Source: Bacteroidales bacterium UBA1680 (GTDB lineage Bacteria > Bacteroidota > Bacteroidia > Bacteroidales > UBA932). Taken from it: a stretch of DNA of 64,000 bases. The notes beneath the pieces were generated by a model. The model ran no database searches, had not been told where the DNA came from, and saw only the letters and a list, made by a program, of their open reading frames with translations. A program made the position numbers and the translations under genes. This document shows positions 1 to 8,881 of the stretch, piece by piece; position 1 is the stretch's first letter, and every line of letters begins with the position of its first letter. The DNA is taken from positions 1 to 64,000 of the forward strand of contig DCKG01000039.1 of assembly GCA_002320605.1 (NCBI GenBank). The letters are read 5' to 3'.

Positions 1-558
1 AAAATTAACGAACTATTGTTACAATAATATCGCTATTTAAGCAGATTCGTGTCTTCTTTAGTTAAATACAAGCAATCGGCAAAAGGTGAATTTTGCTTGA
101 TGCTGAACGGTTGGCTCCCTAGTAATTATGGTGATATTTATAGTTGTCAATGAATCTCTTGATACTCCAAAATAGGTCTGAGCCATTTCCCTTGTTTTGA
201 GGGAAAGTTACTAATATTTTATCGTTTTAGAAAATCTTTCCTGTTGGAATTTTGTTTTTCTTCTCCGCCTAAATCCCTGCCCCTCACATATTCAGATAGG
301 TTGAGCATCAGCACCGTATAGGAAAGGATGGCTGGACCTAATCTAAGGTGGCGGCAGGAATATGCTCCGTCTACGGTATCCCGGGGACGCTTACACAGGA
401 TACTTTCGTAAGCAAGCGCAGAAGCACCCAGAATGAGCATTTTGGAAGTATCATGTAAATTTTAGACAGGATACTTTCAGAGCCTAATGTAACATGTTAA
501 TAATTAATACGTTGCCACTGACCGTCAGGGTACCCTCTAAGGTTTGCGGGTCGCTCAG
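1..558. other. Non-coding stretch beyond cysS; possible structured RNA
   Basis: No convincing protein gene is seen here. A 73-codon ORF lies on the minus strand (219-440), but it has no recognisable domain and covers strongly base-pairing sequence. A 13-base direct repeat (ACAGGATACTTTC) occurs at 395-407 and 466-478. An inverted partner, GAAGTATC, lies near 445-452. GCTTAC/GTAAGC arms enclose the first repeat copy. Two short palindromes, CTGACcGTCAG (518-528) and AGGGTACCCT (527-536), lie just beyond the cysS stop. This could be a structured non-coding RNA read on the minus strand, but I could not match it to a known RNA family and found no clear promoter. Confidence 0.3.
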
Positions 559-2124
559 TTACTCAATCGTCCACTCGGGGCCGTCTTTGGTGTCTTTGAC
601 GGTGATGCCGAGGGCCTTGAGGTGGTCGCGGATGGTGTCGCTGGTAGTCCAGTCTTTAGCCGCCTTGGCTTTTGCGCGCTCGTCCAGCACCATGTCCATG
701 AGCCCGTCCACGACATGCTTGTCTCCAGATTCGGTTGCTGACTCATCCCTGAGGCCCATCACGCCGAACACCACGTTGTCGAACAAGGTTAGGAGGGTGC
801 TGAGGTCGTTTTGGGTTAGTTCGAGCTCGCCAGCTTTGGCCGAATTGACTATTCTGACAGCCTCGAAAACGTTTGCAAGTGCGATAGGGGTATTTAGGTC
901 ATCGCAGAGCGCTTCATAAGCACCGCTGAATATTTTTTGAATATTCTGGGATGCCTCAGGATTTCCATTAGGAGCAACTGCATCGATGAATTCACCGTAC
1001 TGCATAGCATCGGCAGGATTGCCTTCAGTGCCCTTAGCAGTTGGCTCGATGCCAGCGGCCTTCGCGAGGACCTTCAAATCCTTGTACCCCTGCATCACGC
1101 GCCTGTAACCTTTCTCTGCGGCTTGCAGAGCCTCATTACTGAAATCCAGAGTTCCACGGTAGTGGGCTTGGAGAATAAAGAAGCGGATAGTCATCGGGGA
1201 ATATGCTTGTTCTAGCTTCGGGTGGTCGCCGCTAAATAGCTGTGGCAACGTGATGAAATTGCCAAGGGACTTGCCCATCTTCTGCCCATTGATGGTAATC
1301 ATATTGTTGTGCACCCAGTAATGCACACCCTGAGTGCTGCGCGAAGCCTCATTCTGAGCAATCTCGCATTCGTGGTGAGGGAACATAAGGTCCATTCCAC
1401 CCCCATGAATGTCAAACTCCTGGCCGAGATATTTTTCGCCCATCACAGAGCATTCCAGATGCCATCCTGGGAAACCTTCGCTCCATGGGCTCGGCCAGTG
1501 CATGATGTGCGTTGGGTCCGCCTTCTTCCACAGCGCGAAGTCGTATGGCGCCCTTTTGTCGCTCTGGCCGTCAAGGGTGCGAGTACCTTCAAGAGTGTCA
1601 TCCAGAGTGCGTCCAGAGAGCACTCCGTAATGATACTTCTTATTGTATTTCTCGACATCGAAATACACGCTGCCGTTGCTGATGTAGGCAAAGCCGGCAT
1701 CCAGAATCTTCTTCACCGTTTCGATCTGCTCGATAATGTGGCCGCTGGCGCGTGGCTCGATGGAAGGCGGCGCAACATTCAGCTGGCGCATCGCCTCGTG
1801 GTAGCGGAACGTGTATGTCTGCACGATCTCCATCGGCTCCAGCTGCTCCAAGCGGGCCTTCTTCGCAATCTTGTCCTCACCCTCGTCAGCATCGTGCTCC
1901 AAATGACCTACATCCGTTATATTCCTAACATAGCGGACCTTGTATCCCAGATGTTTCAAGAGCCGGAAAAGCACGTCGAAAGTGACTCCTGGACGAGCGT
2001 GACCCAGATGGGCGTCGCCATAAACCGTAGGCCCGCAGACATACATTCCCACGTGGCCAGGGTTTATCGGAGTGAAAAGTTCTTTCTTCCTCGAAAGAGT
2101 GTTCGTCAAATATAGATTCCGCAT
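559..2124 (-). CDS. cysS: Cysteinyl-tRNA synthetase
   Basis: This class I enzyme charges tRNA-Cys with cysteine in the cytoplasm. It has about 521 residues from the ATG at 2124. A TTG five codons upstream is also open, but the ATG gives the usual family start (MRNLYLTNTL). The zinc-ligand segment CGPTVYGDAH runs into the HIGH-type motif HLGHA. The later zinc region shows WHLECSVMG and HHECE, and the KMSKS-type loop reads KMGKSLGN around residue 285. A helical anticodon-binding region follows. Length is slightly above the usual 460-500. It is the last gene of the minus-strand run purL-purC-cysS, with 82 bp between purC and cysS, so co-transcription is possible but not proven. Confidence 0.97.
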   Translation of the reverse strand: MRNLYLTNTLSRKKELFTPINPGHVGMYVCGPTVYGDAHLGHARPGVTFDVLFRLLKHLGYKVRYVRNITDVGHLEHDADEGEDKIAKKARLEQLEPMEIVQTYTFRYHEAMRQLNVAPPSIEPRASGHIIEQIETVKKILDAGFAYISNGSVYFDVEKYNKKYHYGVLSGRTLDDTLEGTRTLDGQSDKRAPYDFALWKKADPTHIMHWPSPWSEGFPGWHLECSVMGEKYLGQEFDIHGGGMDLMFPHHECEIAQNEASRSTQGVHYWVHNNMITINGQKMGKSLGNFITLPQLFSGDHPKLEQAYSPMTIRFFILQAHYRGTLDFSNEALQAAEKGYRRVMQGYKDLKVLAKAAGIEPTAKGTEGNPADAMQYGEFIDAVAPNGNPEASQNIQKIFSGAYEALCDDLNTPIALANVFEAVRIVNSAKAGELELTQNDLSTLLTLFDNVVFGVMGLRDESATESGDKHVVDGLMDMVLDERAKAKAAKDWTTSDTIRDHLKALGITVKDTKDGPEWTIE

Positions 2125-2206
2125 AACTGCTAATTCCAATTTAAAATGAATTTACAAGATATATTGAAGCTTTTCGTAGCGTTTCGCTTATGTTCTTTGC
2201 GGCGTC

Positions 2207-2929
2207 TCATAGGAATTTTTCGCGATTGGTCAGTCTTTCATAAACGTCTTTGTACGCTTCGCCGACTTTGCCGTTGTCATGACGGAAGCGGTCTTTGTCG
2301 AGACGCTGGCCGGTAGCAATGTCCCAAAGACGTGCGCTGTCTGGAGTGATGTCATCGCTCATGACAAGGCTCCCGTCAGGCATGTGACCATATTCAGTCT
2401 TGAAGTCCACCAGAGTGATGCCGATGCTCTTGAACATAGGGACCAGCACCGCATTCACCTTTTGCGTCATTGAATATATTTGATTCAGTTCTTCTTGGCT
2501 TACCAGGCCGATGGCCAGTGCCTGCGAGTCGTTGATCAGAGGGTCGCAGAGTATGTCAGACTTGTAACAGAGGTCGTAAACAGGTTCTTTCGGAACGATG
2601 CCTTCTTCCAACCCTAGCCTCTGTGCCATGGAACCGGCGATGACATTGCGGACGATGACTTCCATCGGGATGACGCTCGTCTTCCAGCAAAGTTGTTCAG
2701 TATCGGACAGTTTCTCTATGAAACTTGTAGGCACCCCGTTCTCCTGCAATATTCTTGAAATCTCGCAGGAAATGCCATTGCAATATTTCCCCTTGCCCTT
2801 GATGACCGCCTTCTTGATTTTCTTGTAGGCAGTGATTTCATCGGTGAAACTGATTATGACTTTCTCCGGGTCCTCGGTGTCATATATTTTGATGGAAACT
2901 CCATCATGCACTATTCCAGTCTTTTCCAT
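2207..2929 (-). CDS. purC: Phosphoribosylaminoimidazole-succinocarboxamide synthase (SAICAR synthetase)
   Basis: PurC catalyses ATP-dependent condensation of CAIR with aspartate in de novo purine synthesis. About 240 residues match the compact bacterial family. The nucleotide-binding beginning (IKIYDTEDPEKVIISFTDEI) and the conserved block VIVRNVIAGSMAQRLG are visible. So is the C-terminal signature around SPDSARLWD-type residues (TPDSARLWDIATGQ). I chose the ATG at 2929; a TTG two codons upstream is an alternative. It starts only 12 bp after the purL stop on the same strand, so the two purine genes are almost certainly one operon. Confidence 0.96.
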   Translation of the reverse strand: MEKTGIVHDGVSIKIYDTEDPEKVIISFTDEITAYKKIKKAVIKGKGKYCNGISCEISRILQENGVPTSFIEKLSDTEQLCWKTSVIPMEVIVRNVIAGSMAQRLGLEEGIVPKEPVYDLCYKSDILCDPLINDSQALAIGLVSQEELNQIYSMTQKVNAVLVPMFKSIGITLVDFKTEYGHMPDGSLVMSDDITPDSARLWDIATGQRLDKDRFRHDNGKVGEAYKDVYERLTNREKFL

Positions 2930-2941
2930 GTTCAATGAATA

Positions 2942-5900
2942 TTATGAATTCTGTTTTAGGGTGCCCTTGCCGTTTTCGGAAGCATGCGAGCTGGCGTGAG
3001 CAGAGCCTGTGCGGAAGTAGCGCACCGCATTCTCGAAGAGCGGCTGCTCGAGGTCTGCCTCAATATTCTTGAACAGGCCATCCTCGTAGCGCTCGCTGTG
3101 CCCCATTTTGCCAAGGATTTTTCCATCCTTGGATATGATGCCCTCGATTGCATAGTAAGAGCCGTTAGGATTGTAAGGTGACTCCATCGTGACCTCATCG
3201 GTGATAGGGTCTACGTACTGGAAGGCCACCTGGCCGTTGGCGAATAGCTCGCGGGCAAGATCCTCATTCAAGACAAATTTACCTTCACCGTGGCTTACTG
3301 GAATGGAGAACTCATCCCCTATGTTCAGACCCGACAGCCAAGGTGAATTGGTTGTAGAAACCCTCGTGGTAACCATCTGGGAGATATGTCTGTTGATGTC
3401 GTTCCTGAACAGGGTAGGCGAGTCCTTAGTGACCATTCCAAGGTGGCCGTAAGGCAGCAGGCCGGATTTTACCAGAGCCTGGAATCCATTGCATATTCCT
3501 AAAATCAGACCGTCCCTTTGCAACAGGCGTTCGATTGCATCTGCTATATCCTTGTTGTTCAGAACGTTGGCGATGAACTTTCCGCTTCCGTCTGGCTCGT
3601 CTCCAGCAGAGAAGCCGCCGACTAGCATCAATATCTGGCATTTGTCGATGTTTTCTTTCATTTCGGCGATTGAATCCAGCACGTCCTGTTCACTGAGGTT
3701 CTTGAACACGCTCATGAAAGGTTCTGCGCCCGCCTTGCGGAAAGCCTTCGCTGAATCGTAATCGCAGTTGATGCCAGGGAATACAGGAATATAAACCCTT
3801 ACTTTATCGACCGCAGGCCCATGGTATTGTAAGTCTGCTTTATGAGCCTTGAACGGTTTCATGCCTTCCAAACCCCTAGGCATCAGGCGCTTGAAGTCAG
3901 GTTTGCTGGTAGAAGGATAAACTTTGTCAAATAGCGACCCGTTGAAATCCATCAGCTCGAAAATCGAAATCGAAGTGCCGTTCACGAGAACATTTCCATC
4001 CTCGCCTGAAGTCACGTAGCCTAGCTCGATGGCATTCTCGAAATCTAGCGCGTGACCATCGGTTTCTACCACGATGGAACCATAGCTTAGATTGAACAAA
4101 TCCTCCTCGTCGAGGTGCACGTCGAAACCGAAAGCATTGCCGAAACTCATCTTGCAAAGAGCCTCAGCCACGCCGCCGAATCCTGTTGCCCATGCGGAAA
4201 CTATCGTGCCGTCAGCTATCTTTTCCTGAATATGGTTCCAGTTCTTCATAAGCTGCTGTGTGTCAGGCATGAAGTTCTCTTTAGGAGTATGCTTTACTAG
4301 ATACAGCCTGTCGCCTTCCCATTTGAATTCCGGAGAAATCACGTTCTTTACCTTGACAGGAGTTATCCCGAATGCTATGAATGTAGGCGGCACGTGAATG
4401 AGCCCCTTCTCTGTCTCGAACGATCCGCTCATGGAATCCTTGCCTCCGATTGAAGGCAGGCCAAGCTCTTCTTGCATCTTCAGTGAGCCAAGCAGGGCTG
4501 CCGCTGGCTTGCCCCAGACCTTAGGGTCAGATGTCATTCTTTCAAAATATTCCTGGCAAGAGAAGCGCATGGTCTTCCAGCATCCGCCAGCTGCCACTAT
4601 TTTGCTGCAAGCCTCGACCATTGAATATGCCGCACCATGATAAGGGCTCCACTCGCAGAGGTCAGGATTAAATCCGAATGCCATCATGCTGGCGGTATTC
4701 GTGAACCCGTCCGTAGGCAGCTTCTGCACTGAAACCTGAGTCTCGGTGGCCTGCAGTTCTCCTCCAAACGGCATAAGCACCGTAGAGCGTCCTATGGTGG
4801 AGTCGAACATCTCTATGAGACCTTTCTGGCAGGTCACGTTCGGATCCTGAAGATTGCTGAACATTCTTTCTTTAAGGCTCTTTCCCGGCACGTCACGGTA
4901 GAATGGATCGTTTTCCGGCACTGCCCCGATTTCAGCCTTGGCATAATGTTTCGCTCCAGCGCTGTCGATGAAGCTTCTCTTTAAATCTACGACCACCTTG
5001 CCGTTATAAAGCATCTTCATCCTCTCCGTATCGGTAACATCCGCAACGTGGGTCACTTCAATGTTCTCTTCATGGCAATATTCCTTGAATATGTTTTCGT
5101 CTTTGGCTTCGACCACGACAGCCATCCTCTCCTGCGACTCGCTGATTGCCAGCTCGGTTGTGTTCATTCCGCTGTACTTGACCGGAACCCTGTCCAGATA
5201 AATGTCCAGTCCGTCAGTAAGCTCGCCGATTGCGACACTCACTCCGCCGGCTCCGAAATCATTGGACTTCTTGATGAGTTTCGTCACCTCCGGCTTTCTG
5301 AATAGTCTTTCCAGCTTCCTCTCCTCCGGAGCATTACCTTTCTGCACCTCGCTTCCACAGGTCTCCAGAGACTCCTCCGTGTGTTCCTTGGAAGAGCCTG
5401 TCGCGCCACCGATTCCATCACGCCCAGTGCGTCCTCCAAGCATCAGCACCACGTCCCCTGGCTTGGGACTCTCTCGGCGCACGTTATAGGCCTTGACAGC
5501 TCCGACCACCGCCCCGACTTCAAGCCTCTTGGCCGTGTACCCATCGTGATATATTTCCCTTACATGTGTGGTCGCGAGGCCGATTTGGTTGCCGTAGCTG
5601 GAATATCCGTGGGCAGCCTGCTTCGTGATGACTTTCTGCGGCAGCTTGCCTGGCAGTGTTTCGGAAACCGGCTTCCAGATGTCTCCTGCTCCGGTCACCC
5701 GCATTGCTTGATAGACGTAGGAACGTCCCGAAAGAGGATCCCTGATTGCGCCTCCAAGGCAGGTTGCAGCACCACCGAATGGCTCGATCTCGGTCGGATG
5801 GTTGTGAGTCTCGTTCTTGAACATCAGCAGCCACCTCTCGACTGCGCCATCAACATCTACGTCTATGAATATGCTGCAGGCGTTATTTTCCTCGCTGACT

Positions 5901-6763
5901 TCCATGTCGTCCAGCTTGCCTGCCTTGCGGAGATGCTTCGCTCCGATCGTGGCCATGTCCATGAGGTTCAGCCCCTTTTGCTCACGTCCAAGATCCTTGC
6001 GCATCTTCAGATACAGCTCCATCGTGCCCTCGATATCCTCCTTTATGAACGAATCTTCGATTCCGATTTCCTCAAGCTCGGTCGTGAACGTGGTGTGGCG
6101 GCAGTGGTCGCTCCAGTATGTGTCTAGGATGCGCAGCTCTGTCTCGTTAGGGTCGCGGCCTTCTTCCGTGAAATATTTCACGACCTCGTTCAGGTCATCA
6201 GCGTTCATCGCCAGGCCCATTTTTTTGCAGTAAGCCTCGCATTCGGAGGCCGTTGACATGTTCCTAAATCCCTCGAGTTCTGGAACCGGCTTCACAGCTG
6301 CCTGCTCAGTGTCCGTCAGTTTGGAAAGATCCTTCGTCCGAGATTCCACAGGGTTGATGCAATAGTGACGGATTCTCCCCAGCACTTCTGCTGTCGCATC
6401 ATCGTCCACTATTATCAGCCTGGAGCTCTTGATGTTTATATTCGCCGCGGGGTCAATTAGGTGCACGCAGTCGATGGCTGATGCTGCCCTTTGGTCGAAC
6501 TGCCCTGGAAGGTATTCCACGGCGATATATTTCTTTCCTTCGAGGTCGATCGAATCGGTGACGCTGTCTGTCACAATTTCGCCGAACACGCTGTATCGAC
6601 ATTTCTCCAGCAGTTCTTGGGTGAAGCCGAACAGGTCATAGACGTTTAACAGCCTCAGTGATTTGAGATTCAGTGAAAGGTTCTCGTTAAGTTCTGCCAG
6701 AAGGCTTTTTGCTTCAACCTGGAACTCAGGGTGCTTCTCTACGAAGATGCGGTAATTTTTCAT
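2942..6763 (-). CDS. purL: Phosphoribosylformylglycinamidine synthase, single-chain large form
   Basis: This FGAM synthetase converts FGAR and glutamine to FGAM in purine synthesis. At 1273 residues it is the long single-chain type: an N-terminal PurS-like part, two AIRS-like ATP-binding halves and a C-terminal class I glutaminase. The ATP/FGAR region shows DTYWSDHCRHTTF, KNETHNHPTEIEPFGG and GKDSMSG. The glutaminase carries GGFSAGDEPDGSG, the nucleophile motif LGICNGFQ, and a SHGEGKF catalytic histidine region. The last ~20 residues (Ser/His/Ala/Gly rich) look like an unconserved tail. A TTG-N20-TAATTTTG promoter sits just upstream (6788-6818) and purC follows after 12 bp. Confidence 0.97.
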   Translation of the reverse strand: MKNYRIFVEKHPEFQVEAKSLLAELNENLSLNLKSLRLLNVYDLFGFTQELLEKCRYSVFGEIVTDSVTDSIDLEGKKYIAVEYLPGQFDQRAASAIDCVHLIDPAANINIKSSRLIIVDDDATAEVLGRIRHYCINPVESRTKDLSKLTDTEQAAVKPVPELEGFRNMSTASECEAYCKKMGLAMNADDLNEVVKYFTEEGRDPNETELRILDTYWSDHCRHTTFTTELEEIGIEDSFIKEDIEGTMELYLKMRKDLGREQKGLNLMDMATIGAKHLRKAGKLDDMEVSEENNACSIFIDVDVDGAVERWLLMFKNETHNHPTEIEPFGGAATCLGGAIRDPLSGRSYVYQAMRVTGAGDIWKPVSETLPGKLPQKVITKQAAHGYSSYGNQIGLATTHVREIYHDGYTAKRLEVGAVVGAVKAYNVRRESPKPGDVVLMLGGRTGRDGIGGATGSSKEHTEESLETCGSEVQKGNAPEERKLERLFRKPEVTKLIKKSNDFGAGGVSVAIGELTDGLDIYLDRVPVKYSGMNTTELAISESQERMAVVVEAKDENIFKEYCHEENIEVTHVADVTDTERMKMLYNGKVVVDLKRSFIDSAGAKHYAKAEIGAVPENDPFYRDVPGKSLKERMFSNLQDPNVTCQKGLIEMFDSTIGRSTVLMPFGGELQATETQVSVQKLPTDGFTNTASMMAFGFNPDLCEWSPYHGAAYSMVEACSKIVAAGGCWKTMRFSCQEYFERMTSDPKVWGKPAAALLGSLKMQEELGLPSIGGKDSMSGSFETEKGLIHVPPTFIAFGITPVKVKNVISPEFKWEGDRLYLVKHTPKENFMPDTQQLMKNWNHIQEKIADGTIVSAWATGFGGVAEALCKMSFGNAFGFDVHLDEEDLFNLSYGSIVVETDGHALDFENAIELGYVTSGEDGNVLVNGTSISIFELMDFNGSLFDKVYPSTSKPDFKRLMPRGLEGMKPFKAHKADLQYHGPAVDKVRVYIPVFPGINCDYDSAKAFRKAGAEPFMSVFKNLSEQDVLDSIAEMKENIDKCQILMLVGGFSAGDEPDGSGKFIANVLNNKDIADAIERLLQRDGLILGICNGFQALVKSGLLPYGHLGMVTKDSPTLFRNDINRHISQMVTTRVSTTNSPWLSGLNIGDEFSIPVSHGEGKFVLNEDLARELFANGQVAFQYVDPITDEVTMESPYNPNGSYYAIEGIISKDGKILGKMGHSERYEDGLFKNIEADLEQPLFENAVRYFRTGSAHASSHASENGKGTLKQNS

Positions 6764-6787
6764 TTCTGGATGCTTCCGTTTAATTCA

Positions 6788-6818
6788 CAAAATTATGCTT
6801 TTCAACGGAGAATAGCAA
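6788..6818 (-). promoter_or_regulatory. Predicted promoter of purL-purC
   Basis: On the minus strand a -33 TTG (6818-6816) and a -7 box TAATTTTG (6795-6788) are spaced by 20 bases, matching the Bacteroidota consensus. The ATG of purL is about 25 bases beyond the -7 box. The -33 TTG abuts the -33 TTG of the opposite promoter, so the two start from a shared CAATTG. Confidence 0.6.
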
Positions 6819-6847
6819 TTGAAATTCACCCCAAATGACTATCTTTG
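6819..6847 (+). promoter_or_regulatory. Predicted promoter of the cyclophilin lipoprotein gene
   Basis: A -33 TTG (6819-6821) and a -7 box TATCTTTG (6840-6847) are separated by 18 bases. The leader to the ATG at 6960 would be about 105 bases and would carry the palindromic repeat at 6861-6932. Confidence 0.6.
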
Positions 6848-6860
6848 AATATGTCGCGGA

Positions 6861-6932
6861 TCGTCCTCCCGAACGATGCCCGTCCTTCAGAACGACACCC
6901 CACGTCATCCTGAACTTGATTCAGGATCTGGG
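6861..6932. repeat. Dispersed intergenic repeat of the GTCATCC / CCTGAA..TTCAGG type
   Basis: The stretch contains short units such as CCGAACGAT, TCAGAACGAC and CGTCATCCTGAAC, ending in the near-palindrome CCTGAA-N5-TTCAGG. Related copies lie at 44095-44195 and 52188-52236, always between genes. In the reading frame of the downstream gene this repeat would be translated, which is why a longer upstream start for that gene was rejected. Confidence 0.6.
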
Positions 6933-6959
6933 TTAAAGAACATGTTATATTATACTATT

Positions 6960-7724
6960 ATGAAACATTCAATCACTATCGCTCTCAGCATCGCTGCCAT
7001 TGCTCTGATAGCAGCAGGATGCAACAACGGTGCTAAGAAGGCGCAACAGAAAGCAGCCGAGGAAGCAGCCATCGAGCAGGCTCGCCAAGATTCAATTGCA
7101 GAAGCTCAGAAAGAACAAAAAGAGAAAGAAGCTATGACTACTCTACAGAATTTGCCAGACGAGCCGATTTTCGACATCGTCACCGACATGGGAACAATCA
7201 AGGTTAAACTCTACGGTAAGACGCCGAAACATCGCGAGAATTTTGCGAAGCTGGCTCTTTCTGGTTATTATGATGGTCTTCTGTTCCACCGCGTGATCAA
7301 TGGGTTCATGATCCAAGGCGGAGACCCTTACACTCGCGACACATCGGCAGCTGCAGTCGCTAAATATGGCCAAGGCGGCCCAGGATACACTATTCCAGCT
7401 GAGTTCGTTCCAGAATACAAACACAAGAAGGGTGCTCTCGCAGCCGCCAGGCGTGGAGATGAGGCCAATCCGAAGAAGGAGTCTTCTGGCTCTCAATTCT
7501 ACATTGTGCAGGATCCCGTGGCTTGCGCTCAGCTAGATGGTGAATATACCGTATTCGGCGAGACCATCGAAGGACTGGATGTCATCGACCGCATTGTCCA
7601 GGTTGCTACCGACAAGAAAGACAGACCGTTGCACGATGTCGTCATCAAGCAGATAAAACTTGATGAGAAATCAGCGCCAAAAGTAGAGCAAAAATCGACT
7701 GATGAAAATTCCCAAAACAACTGA
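6960..7724 (+). CDS. Cyclophilin-type peptidyl-prolyl isomerase lipoprotein
   Basis: The product is a predicted periplasmic, membrane-anchored prolyl isomerase of about 254 residues. The start at 6960 gives a signal peptide (MKHSITIALSIAAIALIAAG) with the lipobox cysteine directly after it. A charged Ala/Glu/Lys-rich helical linker spans roughly residues 24-60. The cyclophilin domain follows, with the hallmark LLFHRVINGFMIQGGDP, then GSQFYI and the ligand-binding VFGETIEGLDVIDRI. It ends in a polar tail. It is monocistronic, divergent from purL, and has hairpins behind it. A role as an envelope folding factor is family knowledge; its clients are unknown. Confidence 0.93.
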   Translation: MKHSITIALSIAAIALIAAGCNNGAKKAQQKAAEEAAIEQARQDSIAEAQKEQKEKEAMTTLQNLPDEPIFDIVTDMGTIKVKLYGKTPKHRENFAKLALSGYYDGLLFHRVINGFMIQGGDPYTRDTSAAAVAKYGQGGPGYTIPAEFVPEYKHKKGALAAARRGDEANPKKESSGSQFYIVQDPVACAQLDGEYTVFGETIEGLDVIDRIVQVATDKKDRPLHDVVIKQIKLDEKSAPKVEQKSTDENSQNN

Positions 7725-7800
7725 TTCGGTATTTTTTGCTATATTTTCCGCAATTTTGGTCAATTTATCATGCAACGAATTGGTTTATTTAAAACAAAAT

Positions 7801-7878
7801 ACTACCTTTATGAAAGTTTTTTCATAGGTAAAGTTTTAGGTTAGAATTGCGAATAGAGCATGCAGTGATGCAAGCTCT
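7801..7878. terminator. Two hairpins after the cyclophilin gene
   Basis: The first inverted repeat pairs TATGAAA with TTTTCATA and extends into TACCT/AGGTA (about 7803-7831), followed by a short T-rich stretch. The second pairs AGAGC-TGCA with TGCA-GCTCT (7855-7878). Either may end transcription of the plus-strand gene; neither has a strong T-run. The rest of 7725-7971 holds no gene that I can see. Confidence 0.4.
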
Positions 7879-7971
7879 ATTCTTCTTGAAAAAAACTCTA
7901 TTCATCTATTACGGGGATCGATTAAGAAGTGATTTTTAACGGTCCCTTTTTTATGCCTTGAACAGGACACG

Positions 7972-8001
7972 AAAAAGGCAGATCGCATGGTGCGTCTGCC
8001 T
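7972..8001 (-). terminator. Intrinsic terminator of the rplM-rpsI-rpsB-tsf run
   Basis: On the minus strand the arms GGCAGA and TCTGCC (8000-7977) close a hairpin that is followed directly by five T residues. It lies about 25 bases past the tsf stop codon. Confidence 0.8.
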
Positions 8002-8023
8002 AAATATCAAGAGTATATAAAGC

Positions 8024-8857
8024 TTAGTCGCTTAAAGAGAACCTTCTGAATGCAGTGACTGTCGCATCTTTGTCACCGGCCTTGATGTAATCGGCGACGC
8101 TGAGCTTGTTGTCCCAGATGAATTCCTGAGCAAGAAGAGTTCTTTCTTTGAAGTACTTGTTCAGCTTGCCTTTGGCTATATTCTCTAGCATAGCCTCCGG
8201 CTTGCCAGCCATCTTCGGATCCTCGGCGATTTGCTGCTTGTACATTTCCAATTCTTTCTCAACATCTTCCTTAGGGCAATCGTCGGCAGAAACGGAAACA
8301 GGACTCATGGCAGTTACCTGCTGCGCGACGTTCTTGCCAATCTCTGCTGAAACTTCCTTGTTGAAAGCTACGATTGATCCAACTTTATTGTTGTTGTGAA
8401 CATATTGTGAAATGTATGGAGCCTCCAGATGGTCGTAATAAGCGAGAACTAGCTTCTCTCCAGTTTTACCAGTGAGAGCGGAGATTTCTTCCTCGACGGT
8501 ATGTCCGTTAGAGCATTTGCATGCTTTGAGGGCATTGAGGTCTGCCGGGAAGTTCTTCATGGCAGCGTCGGCGATCTCGTCTGCAAGGCTCTTGAAGTTG
8601 TCAGTCGCGGAAACGAAGTCGGTCTCGCAGCCTAAGCATACGATAATTGCCTTGTTCCCCTCAATGCGAATGCGAACCGCACCTTCGGTAGTCTCACGAT
8701 CTGCTCTTTTGGCAGCCACGAGCTTACCTTTCTCGCGAATGATTTCGACAGCTTTGTCGAAATCTCCGTTGGCTTCTTCAAGTGCTTTTTTGCAGTCCAT
8801 CATTCCGGCCTGCGTCATTTTGCGTAATTTCATTACGTCTTGTGCGGAAATTGCCAT
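8024..8857 (-). CDS. tsf: Elongation factor Ts
   Basis: EF-Ts exchanges GDP for GTP on EF-Tu. The 277 residues begin with the UBA-like domain (KLRKMTQAGMMDCKKALEEANGD) and continue with the diagnostic core KAVEIIREKG and VCLGCETDFV, followed by two dimerisation repeats ending in ATVTAFRRFSL. Length and order are normal for Bacteroidota. It follows rpsB by 24 bp and is the last gene before a strong terminator, so it is the distal gene of the ribosomal run. Confidence 0.97.
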   Translation of the reverse strand: MAISAQDVMKLRKMTQAGMMDCKKALEEANGDFDKAVEIIREKGKLVAAKRADRETTEGAVRIRIEGNKAIIVCLGCETDFVSATDNFKSLADEIADAAMKNFPADLNALKACKCSNGHTVEEEISALTGKTGEKLVLAYYDHLEAPYISQYVHNNNKVGSIVAFNKEVSAEIGKNVAQQVTAMSPVSVSADDCPKEDVEKELEMYKQQIAEDPKMAGKPEAMLENIAKGKLNKYFKERTLLAQEFIWDNKLSVADYIKAGDKDATVTAFRRFSLSD

Positions 8858-8881
8858 TTTTCGTTCTCCTTTATAAAATAA

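Noticed and set aside
1309..2115. Long open frame antisense to cysS
   Set aside because: It lies wholly opposite a clear tRNA synthetase gene and shows no family motif; similar antisense frames at 5381-6127, 11208-11987, 61602-62429 and 62595-63494 were dropped for the same reason.
6876..6959. Longer N-terminus for the cyclophilin
   Set aside because: The added residues are encoded by the dispersed repeat and would hide the lipoprotein signal peptide.
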